Part shown: one piece after another, positions 32,755-40,978 of the stretch
Numbering within the stretch: the first letter of the stretch is position 1
How the letters are laid out: every line of letters begins with the position of its first letter
Origin: Streptomyces violaceoruber
Lineage (GTDB): Bacteria > Actinomycetota > Actinomycetes > Streptomycetales > Streptomycetaceae
Direction of reading: 5' to 3'
Assembly: GCA_000720805.1 (NCBI GenBank)
Contig: JODI01000057.1
Coordinates: 1 to 64,000 of the forward strand
Length of the DNA stretch: 64,000 bases
Position numbers and translations under genes: made by a program
Notes under the pieces: model-generated
The model's database searches: none
Told to the model about the DNA's origin: nothing
The model's input: only the letters and a program-made list of their open reading frames with translations

Positions 32755-33509
32755 ATCGCTACCAGGGGCGGGTCGTCGCCATCACCGGGGCCGCACAGGG
32801 TCTCGGCCTCGCCATGGCCACCCGGTTCGCCGCCGAGGGCGCCACCGTCGCGCTCGCCGACGTCAACGAACACGCCCTCACCGACGCCGTAGGCACAATC
32901 GCCGACGCCCACGACGCGAAACACCGCACCGACGTGGTGAACGTGACCGACTCCGCCCAGGTCGACGACTGGGTCACCGGCATCACCGCCGATCTCGGCC
33001 GCCTCGACGTGCTGGTCAACAACGCCGGCATCATCCGCGACAACCGCATCGAGGACATCACCGACGACGACTGGCACGCCGTCGTCGACGTCAGCCTCAC
33101 CGGCGCCTTTCACTGCGCCCGCGCCGCGTTCGCGCCCATGAAACGCCAGGGCTACGGACGCATCATCAGCTTCTCCTCCATGTCCTGGCGCGGGAACTTC
33201 GGCCAGACCAACTACGTGGCCGCCAAGGCCGGCATCGTCGGCATGACCCGCACCCTCGCGCTCGAGGGCGCCCGCCACGGCATCACCGCCAACGCCATCG
33301 CCCCAGGCCTCATCGAGACACCCATGCTCGCCTCCATGAACGGCCCCGCACGCGACAAACTCACCAACAAGATCCCCATGCGCCACACCGGCAAGCCCGA
33401 GGACATCGCCGAAGCCGCGGCCTTCCTCGCCGGCGAAGCCGCCGGCTACATCACCGGCATCGTCCTGGACGTGGACGGCGGAATCTCCATCGGATCCTCC
33501 ATCCGGTAA
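32751..33509 (+). CDS. short-chain dehydrogenase/reductase (FabG-like)
   Basis: 252 aa classical SDR. Cofactor motif VVAITGAAQGLGLAMATRFA, the NNAG motif DVLVNNAGIIRDNRIED, catalytic Ser in IISFSSMSWRGNFGQ, and Tyr/Lys in TNYVAAKAGIVGM. PGLIETPML and TGIVLDVDGGISI end the fold. It probably oxidises the 3-hydroxyacyl-CoA made by the hydratase in this beta-oxidation-like set. The start is GTG 32751 in a 4-nt overlap. Last gene of the operon. Confidence 0.92.
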   Translation: MNRYQGRVVAITGAAQGLGLAMATRFAAEGATVALADVNEHALTDAVGTIADAHDAKHRTDVVNVTDSAQVDDWVTGITADLGRLDVLVNNAGIIRDNRIEDITDDDWHAVVDVSLTGAFHCARAAFAPMKRQGYGRIISFSSMSWRGNFGQTNYVAAKAGIVGMTRTLALEGARHGITANAIAPGLIETPMLASMNGPARDKLTNKIPMRHTGKPEDIAEAAAFLAGEAAGYITGIVLDVDGGISIGSSIR

Positions 33510-33572
33510 CCGCGGCAGCGAGTCCGCCGGACGAGAAGGACGACCGGGAAGTACTGATGCAGGGTGTGCTGG

Positions 33573-33677
33573 TCACCGCGTTCGAGGGTCCTGAAGGTGG
33601 GCGAGGGTCTCGGCATGGAAGGAGCCCATGCGTCCGGCGCCGACGAGGCCGATGGCGAGGGGCTGGCGGGCGGTCAT
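33573..33677 (-). pseudogene. Gfo/Idh/MocA-family dehydrogenase, N-terminal stub
   Basis: From ATG 33677 the minus strand reads LAIGLVGAGRMGSFHAETLA and stops after 34 codons. The GxGxxG and the FHAETLA helix are the start of sugar and inositol dehydrogenases of this family, which run to about 340 residues. The rest of the gene is gone; the break point near 33576 is close to the end of the SDR operon. It follows the isomerase gene by 56 nt in the same direction, so the two formed an operon. Confidence 0.65.
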
Positions 33678-33733
33678 GCGGGTTCTCCGTCCGTGCGTGG
33701 GTGACCGTGGGCGGAGGGTTGGGTCGAGAGGGT

Positions 33734-34519
33734 TCAGAGGGTGAAGGCCGAGCGGAAGCGCTCCAGGGCGCGCTCGCTGTCGTCGTCGGAGGCCCACGCC
33801 TCCATGGCGACCGTGCCGTCGTAGCCGAGGCCGGCCAGGGCGCGGGCGACGGCCGGGTAGTTGATCTCGCCGGTGCCGGGTTCCTGGCGGCCGGGTACGT
33901 CCGCCACCTGGATCTCGCCGATCAGGCCCAGCCCGTGCGCCCGGCGGACCAGTTCGATGAGGTTTCCCTCGCCGATCTGGGCGTGGTACAGGTCCAGGTT
34001 CATCCGCAGGCCGGGGCGGTCCACGGCCGCGACCAGGGCGAGCGTGTCCGCAGCCGTCGCGAACGGTACGCCCGGGTGGTCGACGGCGGTGTTGAGATTC
34101 TCCAGGGTGAAGGTGACCCCGGCGCTCTCGCCCAGCTCAGCCAGGCGGGCCAGGGTGCGGCGGGCGGCGCTCCACATGACTTCCGTGGCCTCGCCGGTCA
34201 CCGGCACCACCGGCAGGCCATCGCCGTCCAGTCCGGTGCCGTGCAGGTTCAGCCGGGGGCAGCCCAGGTGCTCGGCGGCCTTGACGGATTCCTCGGCGGT
34301 GCGCAGCAATTCGGCGGCGCCGTCCTCGTCGGTGAGGTTGCCCCGGATGTAACCCGTCATCGACGAGAACTCGGCCGGGGTCCGCGCGAGCGCGTCGAGA
34401 TCGTGCCGGGTCCAGTCCCAGATCTCGACCTGGAAGCCGGCCTCATGGATACGCCGCGCCCGCTCGTCGATCGGCAGGTCCCGGAAGACCATCTCGGCAC
34501 AGACCGCCAACGTGTACAT
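33734..34519 (-). CDS. sugar isomerase/epimerase, hydroxypyruvate-isomerase-like TIM barrel
   Basis: 261 aa. Xylose-isomerase-like barrel: LAVCAEMVFRDLPIDERARR, the metal Glu in VTFTLENLNTAVDHPG, the Asp/His pair in RMNLDLYHAQIGEGNLIEL, then IGEIQVADVPGRQEPGTGEI and the final Glu in DGTVAMEAWASDDD. These match the Hyi/OtnI subfamily, which isomerises small keto acids or sugars. GAAGGGGG precedes ATG 34519. It diverges from a LacI gene with a perfect palindrome in between. Its former partner, a dehydrogenase, is truncated. Confidence 0.87.
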   Translation of the reverse strand: MYTLAVCAEMVFRDLPIDERARRIHEAGFQVEIWDWTRHDLDALARTPAEFSSMTGYIRGNLTDEDGAAELLRTAEESVKAAEHLGCPRLNLHGTGLDGDGLPVVPVTGEATEVMWSAARRTLARLAELGESAGVTFTLENLNTAVDHPGVPFATAADTLALVAAVDRPGLRMNLDLYHAQIGEGNLIELVRRAHGLGLIGEIQVADVPGRQEPGTGEINYPAVARALAGLGYDGTVAMEAWASDDDSERALERFRSAFTL

Positions 34520-34564
34520 GGCTGCCCCCTTCTCAGTTCGTTCTCAGTTCGCGGGACTCCGGGT

Positions 34565-34584
34565 CCTCTAGAACGTTCTAGAGG
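34565..34584. promoter_or_regulatory. LacI-family operator, perfect 20-bp palindrome
   Basis: CCTCTAGAACGTTCTAGAGG reads the same on both strands and has the central CG of LacI sites. It lies 46 bp upstream of the isomerase start and about 105 bp before the lacI start. Confidence 0.75.
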
Positions 34585-34634
34585 GCAGTACGCCAGCCGC
34601 CCGGCCTCGCTGTCAACCCTTCGTGCGGCGTAGG

Positions 34635-34649
34635 CCTAGAACGTTGCAG
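34635..34649. promoter_or_regulatory. second, half-degenerate LacI operator
   Basis: CCTAGAACGTTGCAG keeps the left half and centre of the palindrome at 34565 but the right half has drifted. It lies 40 bp before the lacI start, where it may allow autoregulation. Confidence 0.5.
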
Positions 34650-34688
34650 TACCCTCGGAAAGCTACGATCCTCGCCGGGAAGGACACC

Positions 34689-35786
34689 TTGACCACGTCG
34701 ACGACCACGTCGACCGGCTCGCCCAGCCCGACCGGAAGGACAGCCGTGCCAGCCACCCCCGCGGTCCCCGACGGGAAGCGGCCGACCCTGGCCCACGTGG
34801 CGACACGCGCGGGCGTGTCCGTAGCGCTGGTCTCCATCGTGATGCGCGGGGCCAAGGGCGCGAGTGACGCCACCCGCGAGCGGGTGCTCAAGGTCGCCGA
34901 GGAGATCGGCTACCGGCCCGACACCCGTGCCCGGCTGCTGCGCAGCAGCCGCTCGCGCCTGCTCGGCGTGCAGTTCGGGCTAGGCCACCCCTTCCACACC
35001 GACCTGGTGGAGGGAATCTACGCCGCCGCCGAGCCAGCCGGCTACCAGATCGCCCTCAGCGCGGTCGCGCCGTCGCGCGGCGAACGGCAGGCCGTGGAAG
35101 CACTGCTCGCCGACCGATGCGAGGCCCTCATCCTGCTCGGCCCGCAGGCCCCGGCCGCCCGGCTCGCGGATCTCGCGGCCCAGGTCCCGGTCGTCTCGGT
35201 GGCCCGGCGGCTTCGACCCGTCCCACTGGGCGTGGACGTCGTTCGCAGCGCCGACGACAAGGGCGCCCGCCAGGCCGTCGAGTACCTCGTGACGCTCGGG
35301 CACCGTGCCATCGTCCACATCGACGGCGGCAGGGCGCCCGGCGCCGCCGACCGGCGGCGCGGCTACCGCACCGCGATGCACCGCCACGGCCTCGCCGACC
35401 ACGTCCGTGTCCTGCCCGGCGGGCTCACCGAGGAAGACGGCGCACAGGCCGCCCGCACCCTGCTCGCCGAACCCGCCCGACCGAGCGCCGTCCTCGCCTT
35501 CAACGACCGCTGCGCCACGGGCGTCCTCGACGTCCTCCTGCGAGCCGGTGTCACCGTCCCCGACAAGGTCTCCGTGGTCGGCTTCGACGACACCCGCCTG
35601 GCCCGTCTCGCCCACATCGACCTCACCACCGTCGCCCAGGACATCCCCCGCCTGGCAGAACTCGCCGTCGGCCGCGCCATCGCCCGCCTGGACGAACAGG
35701 CCACGCCAGACCGCGAGAGCGTCATTCCACCCCACCTCGTCACTCGCGGCACCACGGCCCCGCCCAGCAAGGACAGGACGCGCTGA
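34689..35786 (+). CDS. LacI-family transcriptional regulator
   Basis: 365 aa from TTG 34689 (GGAAGGAC just upstream); GTG 34746, also with GGAAGGA, would give 346 aa and is equally possible because the first 20 residues are low-complexity Thr/Ser. DNA-binding part: TLAHVATRAGVSVALVSIVM then RERVLKVAEEIGYRPD. Ligand part: LGVQFGLGHPFHTDLVEGIY, SAVLAFNDRCATGVLDVLLR and VSVVGFDDTRLARLAHIDLT. It diverges from the isomerase gene and should repress it through the palindromes between them. Confidence 0.9.
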   Translation: MTTSTTTSTGSPSPTGRTAVPATPAVPDGKRPTLAHVATRAGVSVALVSIVMRGAKGASDATRERVLKVAEEIGYRPDTRARLLRSSRSRLLGVQFGLGHPFHTDLVEGIYAAAEPAGYQIALSAVAPSRGERQAVEALLADRCEALILLGPQAPAARLADLAAQVPVVSVARRLRPVPLGVDVVRSADDKGARQAVEYLVTLGHRAIVHIDGGRAPGAADRRRGYRTAMHRHGLADHVRVLPGGLTEEDGAQAARTLLAEPARPSAVLAFNDRCATGVLDVLLRAGVTVPDKVSVVGFDDTRLARLAHIDLTTVAQDIPRLAELAVGRAIARLDEQATPDRESVIPPHLVTRGTTAPPSKDRTR

Positions 35787-35879
35787 GCCGACCGGCCCCG
35801 ACCAACCGGCGTGTCCACCGCACTTCGGGGATCCGCCCGAGCGGCCGGTGGGAGGCGGATCGGGCCGGGATGCTCGCAC

Positions 35880-36130
35880 TGCCGCCCGTTGACCCGCCGC
35901 CCTGGAGGCGGTTCCGGATCCGCCTGGGGCGTGACCACTACGTCCGCGTCGACACCTGGCGACCACTCCGTCGACCCCGCGATGATCGGCGGGATGGTGA
36001 CCGTGCTCTGCAACAACGACGAGGCCATCGTCCTGGCCCTGGGCGGCGAGATCGTGGCCGGCATCCCCGCTGCTGGGCCCGCCACCGGACTCTCACCGAC
36101 CCGCATCAGTTCCTGCTTGAGCTTGCGCAT
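35880..36130 (+). pseudogene. IS21-family transposase (IstA) C-terminal remnant
   Basis: In one frame the sequence reads RIRLGRDHYVRVDT, in another DHSVDPAMIGGMVTVLCNND and EAIVLALGGEIVAG, and back in the first HPRCWARHRTLTDPHQFL. Put together this is the C-terminal beta-rich part of IstA (x-YVRVD-x-DYSVDP-x-x-IG-x-x-V, then H-x-R-x-W-x-x-H-x-T). Two frameshifts and the absence of the integrase core and IstB show an old fragment. It ends just before the promoter of the SDR gene at 36191. Confidence 0.65.
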
Positions 36131-36170
36131 GGAAACCGATCGGTTTACGATGATGAAAACCGATCGGTTT
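36123..36170 (+). promoter_or_regulatory. promoter with two tandem TetR-type operators
   Basis: The perfect palindrome AAACCGATCGGTTT occurs at 36133-36146 and again at 36157-36170, 24 bp apart. TTGCGC (36123-36128), 17 nt and TACGAT (36146-36151) form a promoter in which the first palindrome fills the spacer and the second covers the start point. No TetR gene is adjacent. Confidence 0.75.
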
Positions 36171-36190
36171 CTCACTCTGTGGAGGCAGTC

Positions 36191-36892
36191 ATGACCGCAT
36201 TGAAGGGCGCGAACGTCTTCGTTACGGGCGGCAGCCGGGGCATAGGCAAGGCCCTGGTGGAGGAGCTGTACGCGCGTGGTGCCGGCAAGGTCTACGCCAC
36301 GGCCCGTGACCCGCGCGGCGTGACGCACCCCGACGCCGTCCCTGTGGCACTGGAAGTCACCGACCCGGCCTCCGTGGCGGCCGCCGCCGCACAGGCGCAG
36401 GACGTCACCGTACTGATCAACAACGCGGGCGCCTCGGTCGGCGCGTCCTTCCTCGACTCCCCGGTCGACGACGTGCGTCGGGAGTTCGAGACCAACTTCT
36501 ACGGCCCGCTCCTTCTCACCCGGGCCTTCGTGCCGGTCATCGAACGCAACGGCGGCGGTCACCTCCTCAACGTGCACTCCGTGCTCTCCTGGATCGCCCT
36601 CGGCGGCTCCTACAGCGCCTCCAAGGCCGCCCTGTGGTCCCAGACCAACTCCCTGCGCCTAGAACTCCAGCCGCGCCGCATCGCCGTCACCGGACTCCAT
36701 GTCGGCTACGTCGACACCGACCTCGCGGCCGGCGTCGACGCCCCCAAGTCCGACCCCCGCCACGTCGCCGCACTCGCCCTCGACGGCATCGAGACCGGCG
36801 CGCACGAAGTCCTCGCCGACGACATCTCACGACAGGTCAAAGCCGGCCTCGCCGGCGACCTCGAAGGCCTGTACCCCCAGCTGGCGAAGTAG
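36191..36892 (+). CDS. short-chain dehydrogenase/reductase
   Basis: 233 aa. Cofactor motif ANVFVTGGSRGIGKALVEEL, NNAG in VTVLINNAGASVGASFL, the catalytic Ser region LLNVHSVLSWIALGG, and Tyr/Lys in SYSASKAALWSQTNSLR. C-terminus short as in reductases of this subgroup. ATG 36191 follows GGAGG. Its promoter carries two TetR-type operators, so it should be inducible. An alpha/beta hydrolase gene follows 108 nt later, probably with its own start signals. Substrate unknown. Confidence 0.9.
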   Translation: MTALKGANVFVTGGSRGIGKALVEELYARGAGKVYATARDPRGVTHPDAVPVALEVTDPASVAAAAAQAQDVTVLINNAGASVGASFLDSPVDDVRREFETNFYGPLLLTRAFVPVIERNGGGHLLNVHSVLSWIALGGSYSASKAALWSQTNSLRLELQPRRIAVTGLHVGYVDTDLAAGVDAPKSDPRHVAALALDGIETGAHEVLADDISRQVKAGLAGDLEGLYPQLAK

Positions 36893-37000
36893 GGCGCGAA
36901 CACGGCAGGGACCGCAGGCCGCGCGCCGGCGGCGGCGCCCCTCCCTGCGTACCCACGCCCGAATCACCCATCCGCAGTTCACACACGAGGAGTCGGCGAG

Positions 37001-37879
37001 ATGTCCATCCAGGAGCCGCGTCCCACGATTCACATTCCGGGGACCACCAGCCACACCATCGCCCCCCGCGCAGGACGCCACAGCCGCGAGGGAACCCTGC
37101 GCTACCTGAAGGCAGGCACCGGTGACTCCCTGGTCCTCCTGCACACTCTGCGGACGCAGGCCGAGCACTTCCGCCATCTCATCCCGCTGCTCTCGGACCA
37201 GTACACCGTGTACGCCCTCGATCTGCCCGGAATGGGCTACTCCGAGATCGTGCCCGGCGCCTCGTACGATGAGCCGGCACTGCGCGCGGGCGTCGAGCGG
37301 CTCCTCACCGAACTCGACCTCTACGACGTGACATTGGCCGGGGAGTCGTTGGGCGGGGTGCTCGCCCTGACCACCGCGGCCGAACTGCCGGAGCGGGTAC
37401 GACGCGTCGTCGCGGTGAACGCGTACGACTACCGCGACGGCATCGCTCGCTCCAGTGTCCTCGCGCGCGCGGTGATCGGCGGGATCATCGCTCCTGGGGT
37501 GGGCCCGCTGATCGCCCAGCAGGAACCCAAGCCTGTCCTGCGCAGAATCCTGCAGGGCGGCGTGGGTGACAAGACCGCTTTCCGGGAGGACTACCTGGAC
37601 GAGCTCCTCCAGTCAGGCAGGCGTCCCGGCTTCCCGACCGTCGCCCGCGCTCTGTACCAGAACATGCCCAGCCTCATCGCGGCCCGCTCGCGCTACCCCG
37701 AGGTCAAGGCCCCCGTCCACCTCGTCTACGGGGAGAACGACTGGTCCCGGCCCTCGGACCGCGAGGCCAACAAGAGGCTGCTGCCTGCCGCCGGTTTCAC
37801 ACAGGTGCCGGGAGCGCACCACTTCATCGCACTCGAGAGCCCGGAGGTAGTGGCCGACCTGTTGAACGCGACGGCATGA
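37001..37879 (+). CDS. alpha/beta-fold hydrolase
   Basis: 292 aa. Oxyanion region LVLLHTLRTQAEHFRHLIPL, nucleophile Ser in VTLAGESLGGVLALTTAAE, Asp in LVYGENDWSRPSD, and His in VPGAHHFIALESPEVV. The complete triad suggests an active esterase, lactonase or C-C hydrolase; the substrate cannot be told. GAGGAG stands about 11 nt before the ATG. A 7-bp stem at 37899-37922 may end transcription. Confidence 0.88.
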   Translation: MSIQEPRPTIHIPGTTSHTIAPRAGRHSREGTLRYLKAGTGDSLVLLHTLRTQAEHFRHLIPLLSDQYTVYALDLPGMGYSEIVPGASYDEPALRAGVERLLTELDLYDVTLAGESLGGVLALTTAAELPERVRRVVAVNAYDYRDGIARSSVLARAVIGGIIAPGVGPLIAQQEPKPVLRRILQGGVGDKTAFREDYLDELLQSGRRPGFPTVARALYQNMPSLIAARSRYPEVKAPVHLVYGENDWSRPSDREANKRLLPAAGFTQVPGAHHFIALESPEVVADLLNATA

Positions 37880-37898
37880 CCACCCCAGGGCGCCGTGG

Positions 37899-37922
37899 CC
37901 ACCCCCGTTCCGTTCGGGGTGG
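37899..37922 (+). terminator. possible terminator after the alpha/beta hydrolase
   Basis: CCACCCC (37899-37905) pairs with GGGGTGG (37916-37922) around a 10-nt loop, 20 bp after the stop codon. No T-run, as is common in Streptomyces. Confidence 0.45.
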
Positions 37923-38366
37923 AGCGGGATGAAGTGCGATTCCACGATGTCGCGCGACGGCGTCGTGGTGGGTGAGGGGCCGGTACTTGGCGGTGATGCC
38001 GATGGAGTGGGCGATGTTCCGGCTCAGCTGTGTGCCGCATCGGACTCGGGGAGACGCCGGCACTGGTGACCCGACGTCGGCGCTGACCTTCCTCGGAATC
38101 GTCGGTCACAGACCGAGCCGCTGCGCTCGCCGCTTGTCCTGTAGGGAGCGCGACTTCGTGAGCACTGACTCCTGCGGAAACACTGGGAGCCGCATCCGGT
38201 GAGCAGCACATGTGTTGGCTGATCATGGGCAAAATCGTCTGCCAGGTTCTGAGAGGTAGTCACCGCCGGTAGCAGGGCCACTCTGATGTCGGGGCCGTCG
38301 GCGTTCCAAGAAGGATGCGTTCTTCATACTCTCCGCGGGAAGCTCGGGGGGGAGCTTCAATGGCCG
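37923..38366. other. intergenic stretch, nothing identifiable
   Basis: About 440 bases between convergent genes. Short frames on both strands have no ribosome site, and I recognise no protein motif or strong palindrome before the hairpin at 38367. Confidence 0.45.
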
Positions 38367-38401
38367 CGACGATCGCCGGTTACCCAAACCGGCGATCGTC
38401 G
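38367..38401. terminator. strong hairpin, bidirectional terminator
   Basis: CGACGATCGCCGGTT (38367-38381) and AACCGGCGATCGTCG (38387-38401) pair perfectly over 15 bp with a 5-nt loop. It lies 82 bp beyond the stop of the leftward monooxygenase gene. Confidence 0.75.
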
Positions 38402-38482
38402 TCTATGTTGCAGCCGATTGGCAGGGGAAGCCGGGACCTCGGAGAGCTTGTCGAGCCTCGTGTGTCCGCATGCTCTGGCGGC

Positions 38483-39829
38483 CTACTCAGCGACCCTGGC
38501 CGGCTTCGTGAGGCGCGGGTCGAGGCCGTACTGCTCGTGGGCGCCGAGGTTCTCGCGCAGGGTGGGGCCTTCGTAGTCGTCGTGGAACAGGCCACGTTCC
38601 TGCAGGAGCGGGACGACCTGGTCGACGAAGGCCTCGAAGCCGTCGTGGTAGCTGTCGATGGCGATCGAGAAGCCGTCGCAGGCCCCTGCCTCGAACCACT
38701 GCTGCATGTGGTCGGCCGCGTCGGTGGCGGTGCCGGCGACCACCGGGTGGTAGTCGATGACGCCGTGGGCGAGCACGTCGCGCAGGGTCCAGCCTTCCCG
38801 GGCCACTTCGAGGGCGCGGGCGGAGCGTGGGTCGTGCGGGCTGGGTATGGCGTCGGCGAGCTGGTCCGCGGTCAGGGGCTCGTCGAGCTGGGCGGGGCCG
38901 AGCGGGAGACCGATCATGGCGCCGAGGTAGCGGACGCGTTGGTCCAGGTCGACGACCTCGTCCAGGAAGCGGCGCCGCTGAAGGGCGGCCTGGCGGGAGG
39001 GGGCAATGGTCGGCATGAAGCCGACGAGCATCTTCACCTCGTCCGGGTCGCGTCCGGCGCGCTCGGCGGCGTCCCGCAGAGCCTGGCGCTGGGCCCGGGC
39101 GTCCTCGATGGTGTACGGGTTGGCGTAGACGCCGCTGGCGTAACGTCCCGCGAGTTCCAGGCCGTAACTGCCGCCGCCTGCCTGGAAGATGACCGGCTGG
39201 CCCTGCTCGGACGGGGGGATGGGCAGCGGGCCGCGGGAGGCGGCGTGCTTGCCTTGCAGGTTCACCAGCTGGATCTTGTCCATATCGGCGAACCGCTTGC
39301 CGTCGACGTCGAGAAGCCAGGCGTCCTTCTCCCAGCTGCCCCACAGTGCCTGCACGATCTGGATGACCTCGTGGGCACGCTCGTACTTCTCCGCGCGCGG
39401 CGGGATCGTCGCGCCGAAGTTCGCCGCGGCGGCGGGGTCGGACGTGGTCACCGCGTTCCATCCGGCGCGACCGTGGCTGATCACGTCCAGGGCCTTGAAC
39501 TGGCGGGCGAGATTGTAGGGCTCGGTGAACGTGGTGGAGGCGGTGGTGACCAGACCTATCCGCTCGGTCTCACGCGCGAGGACGGTCAGGATCAGCAGCG
39601 GGTCGATCATGTGGTGCGGGGCGTGGTGGTCGAGGTCGACGTCCAGGACCGGGGTGTCCGCGATGAACAGCAGCTGGATCTTGCCGCGTTCGGCGGCCTG
39701 CGCGTAACGCACGAACTGGTCCATGTCGGTGTAGCTGTTCAGGTTCGCGCCCGGCAGCCGCCAGGCCCCGGGTGCGGCCCCGTATCCGCCGCTGAACTGC
39801 ATGCCCAGGACCATCTGTCGGCTTGTCAC
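38483..39829 (-). CDS. LLM-class flavin-dependent monooxygenase (NtaA/SnaA/DszA type)
   Basis: 448 aa. Family landmarks: LNSYTDMDQFVRYAQAAERG, VLDVDLDHHAPHHMIDPLLI, FTEPYNLARQFKALDVISHG followed by RAGWNAVTTSDPAAAANFG, and PVIFQAGGGSYGLELAGRYA. These enzymes use FMNH2 from a separate reductase to oxygenate sulfur, nitrogen or carbon substrates such as nitrilotriacetate or sulfones. No flavin reductase is adjacent, although the nitroreductase-like gene upstream on the same strand binds flavin. The two are separated by a strong hairpin. Confidence 0.9.
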   Translation of the reverse strand: MTSRQMVLGMQFSGGYGAAPGAWRLPGANLNSYTDMDQFVRYAQAAERGKIQLLFIADTPVLDVDLDHHAPHHMIDPLLILTVLARETERIGLVTTASTTFTEPYNLARQFKALDVISHGRAGWNAVTTSDPAAAANFGATIPPRAEKYERAHEVIQIVQALWGSWEKDAWLLDVDGKRFADMDKIQLVNLQGKHAASRGPLPIPPSEQGQPVIFQAGGGSYGLELAGRYASGVYANPYTIEDARAQRQALRDAAERAGRDPDEVKMLVGFMPTIAPSRQAALQRRRFLDEVVDLDQRVRYLGAMIGLPLGPAQLDEPLTADQLADAIPSPHDPRSARALEVAREGWTLRDVLAHGVIDYHPVVAGTATDAADHMQQWFEAGACDGFSIAIDSYHDGFEAFVDQVVPLLQERGLFHDDYEGPTLRENLGAHEQYGLDPRLTKPARVAE

Positions 39830-39926
39830 GGTTACTTCTCCAGGATGAGCGATGAAAAGGGGAGAACACCTCCACTTGCTTTCTCGAGGGCGGAGGCATC
39901 TTCGGGGTTGTCAAAGGCCGTGCGGG

Positions 39927-39971
39927 TGCCTGGGTTTGGGGCCGGCCGAGTGTCGGCCCCAAACCCAGGCA
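39927..39971. terminator. 18-bp stem hairpin between nitroreductase and monooxygenase
   Basis: TGCCTGGGTTTGGGGCCG (39927-39944) and its exact complement at 39954-39971 enclose a 9-nt loop. It starts 32 bp after the stop of the leftward nitroreductase gene and is the likely terminator for it. Confidence 0.75.
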
Positions 39972-40002
39972 TGGCACTGGATGGTTCCTGCGGGCGGAGG
40001 AG

Positions 40003-40701
40003 CTACGGCCTGTCGAGAACTCCCGGGGTGTCATGCAGGACCACGCTCCGCTGCAGCGGAACCCGCTCCGTGCGGAGCGTGTTCACCGGTGCCGCCGGGT
40101 CGGCCATGCCGAAGGAGATGCCGAACAGCAGCTTGAGCTCCGCGGGGACGCCCAAGAACTCGCGGACGGTGTCGGCGTAGACGCCGAGTACGGTCTGCGG
40201 GATGCCGGCCAGCCCCCGGGTCGCCAGCGAGAGCAGGAAGTTCTGCGCGTACATGCCGATATCGCCGGCCGTCCGTACCCCGTCGCCGAGGGCCGGCATG
40301 AACAGGAAGGCGGCATGGGGAGCGCCGTAGAACTCCAGGTTCTCGCGAACCGCCGCCCTCCTGCCGTCTCGGTCCGAGCGCTCGACGCCCCGGGCCCGGT
40401 AGACACTCGCGCCCAGGGCTTGCGAGCGCTCGAGGTAGAGGCCCTCGCCGTAGCCATCGGTGAAATCCGGGGAGGTCCGCCCCTCCTCCTCGGCCCGGAG
40501 CAGCTGTTTGGCCAGGGCGTCCCGCGCCGCACCCGAGACGACGTGCACCGTCCACGGCTGGGTGTTGCTGTTCGAGGGGGCCGTCTGTGCGTCTTCCAGC
40601 ACGCCGCGGATGTCCGAAGGGGACAGAGCGGTGGGCAGGAACCGCCGGGGGGAGCGTCGGGAGCGTGCGATGTCGGTGAAGGGTGATGCGGTACCGGGCA
40701 A
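40003..40701 (-). CDS. nitroreductase-family flavoprotein
   Basis: 232 aa from TTG 40701, chosen because GGAGAGG stands 7 nt upstream; longer starts have no such site. FMN-binding residues lie in ARSRRSPRRFLPTALSPSDI and DAQTAPSNSNTQPWTVHVVS. The middle and end carry DIGMYAQNFLLSLATRGLAG and VPAELKLLFGISFGMADPAA. The family reduces nitro groups, quinones or enones with NAD(P)H. It could also supply reduced flavin to the monooxygenase downstream (inference). Confidence 0.88.
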   Translation of the reverse strand: MPGTASPFTDIARSRRSPRRFLPTALSPSDIRGVLEDAQTAPSNSNTQPWTVHVVSGAARDALAKQLLRAEEEGRTSPDFTDGYGEGLYLERSQALGASVYRARGVERSDRDGRRAAVRENLEFYGAPHAAFLFMPALGDGVRTAGDIGMYAQNFLLSLATRGLAGIPQTVLGVYADTVREFLGVPAELKLLFGISFGMADPAAPVNTLRTERVPLQRSVVLHDTPGVLDRP

Positions 40702-40978
40702 GGCGATTCCTCTCCGCGGCGCGCAGTCACCCACGGAGGCTGCGGCACAGCGCGGTACGGCAGGGCCGTGCGACGAGGCAGCTGACGTAAGGGCCGGGCG
40801 CGGGACGCACCCTTCGCGGGTACCGGCAGGCATGCGGATGCTCGCAGGCAGCGGAGTGCCGAGACCGCAGGTCGCAGCGTGGGGGACTGCGCGCTCTTCG
40901 TGTTCGTCGTGTGTTTTCGTGGGCTGCCGACGCCGCCGCTCTCGTGCCGTTGCGTGCGCGAGAGTCGCGTCGGGTGTC

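Noticed and set aside
34623..34688. Longer N-terminus for the second LacI protein
   Set aside because: The extension starts inside the operator region and lacks a ribosome site; TTG 34689 or GTG 34746 fit better.
40870..40978. Open plus-strand frames next to the F420-type reductase end
   Set aside because: They lie in the duplicated spacer that is also found near 48645; similarity between copies is in DNA, with no conserved frame.
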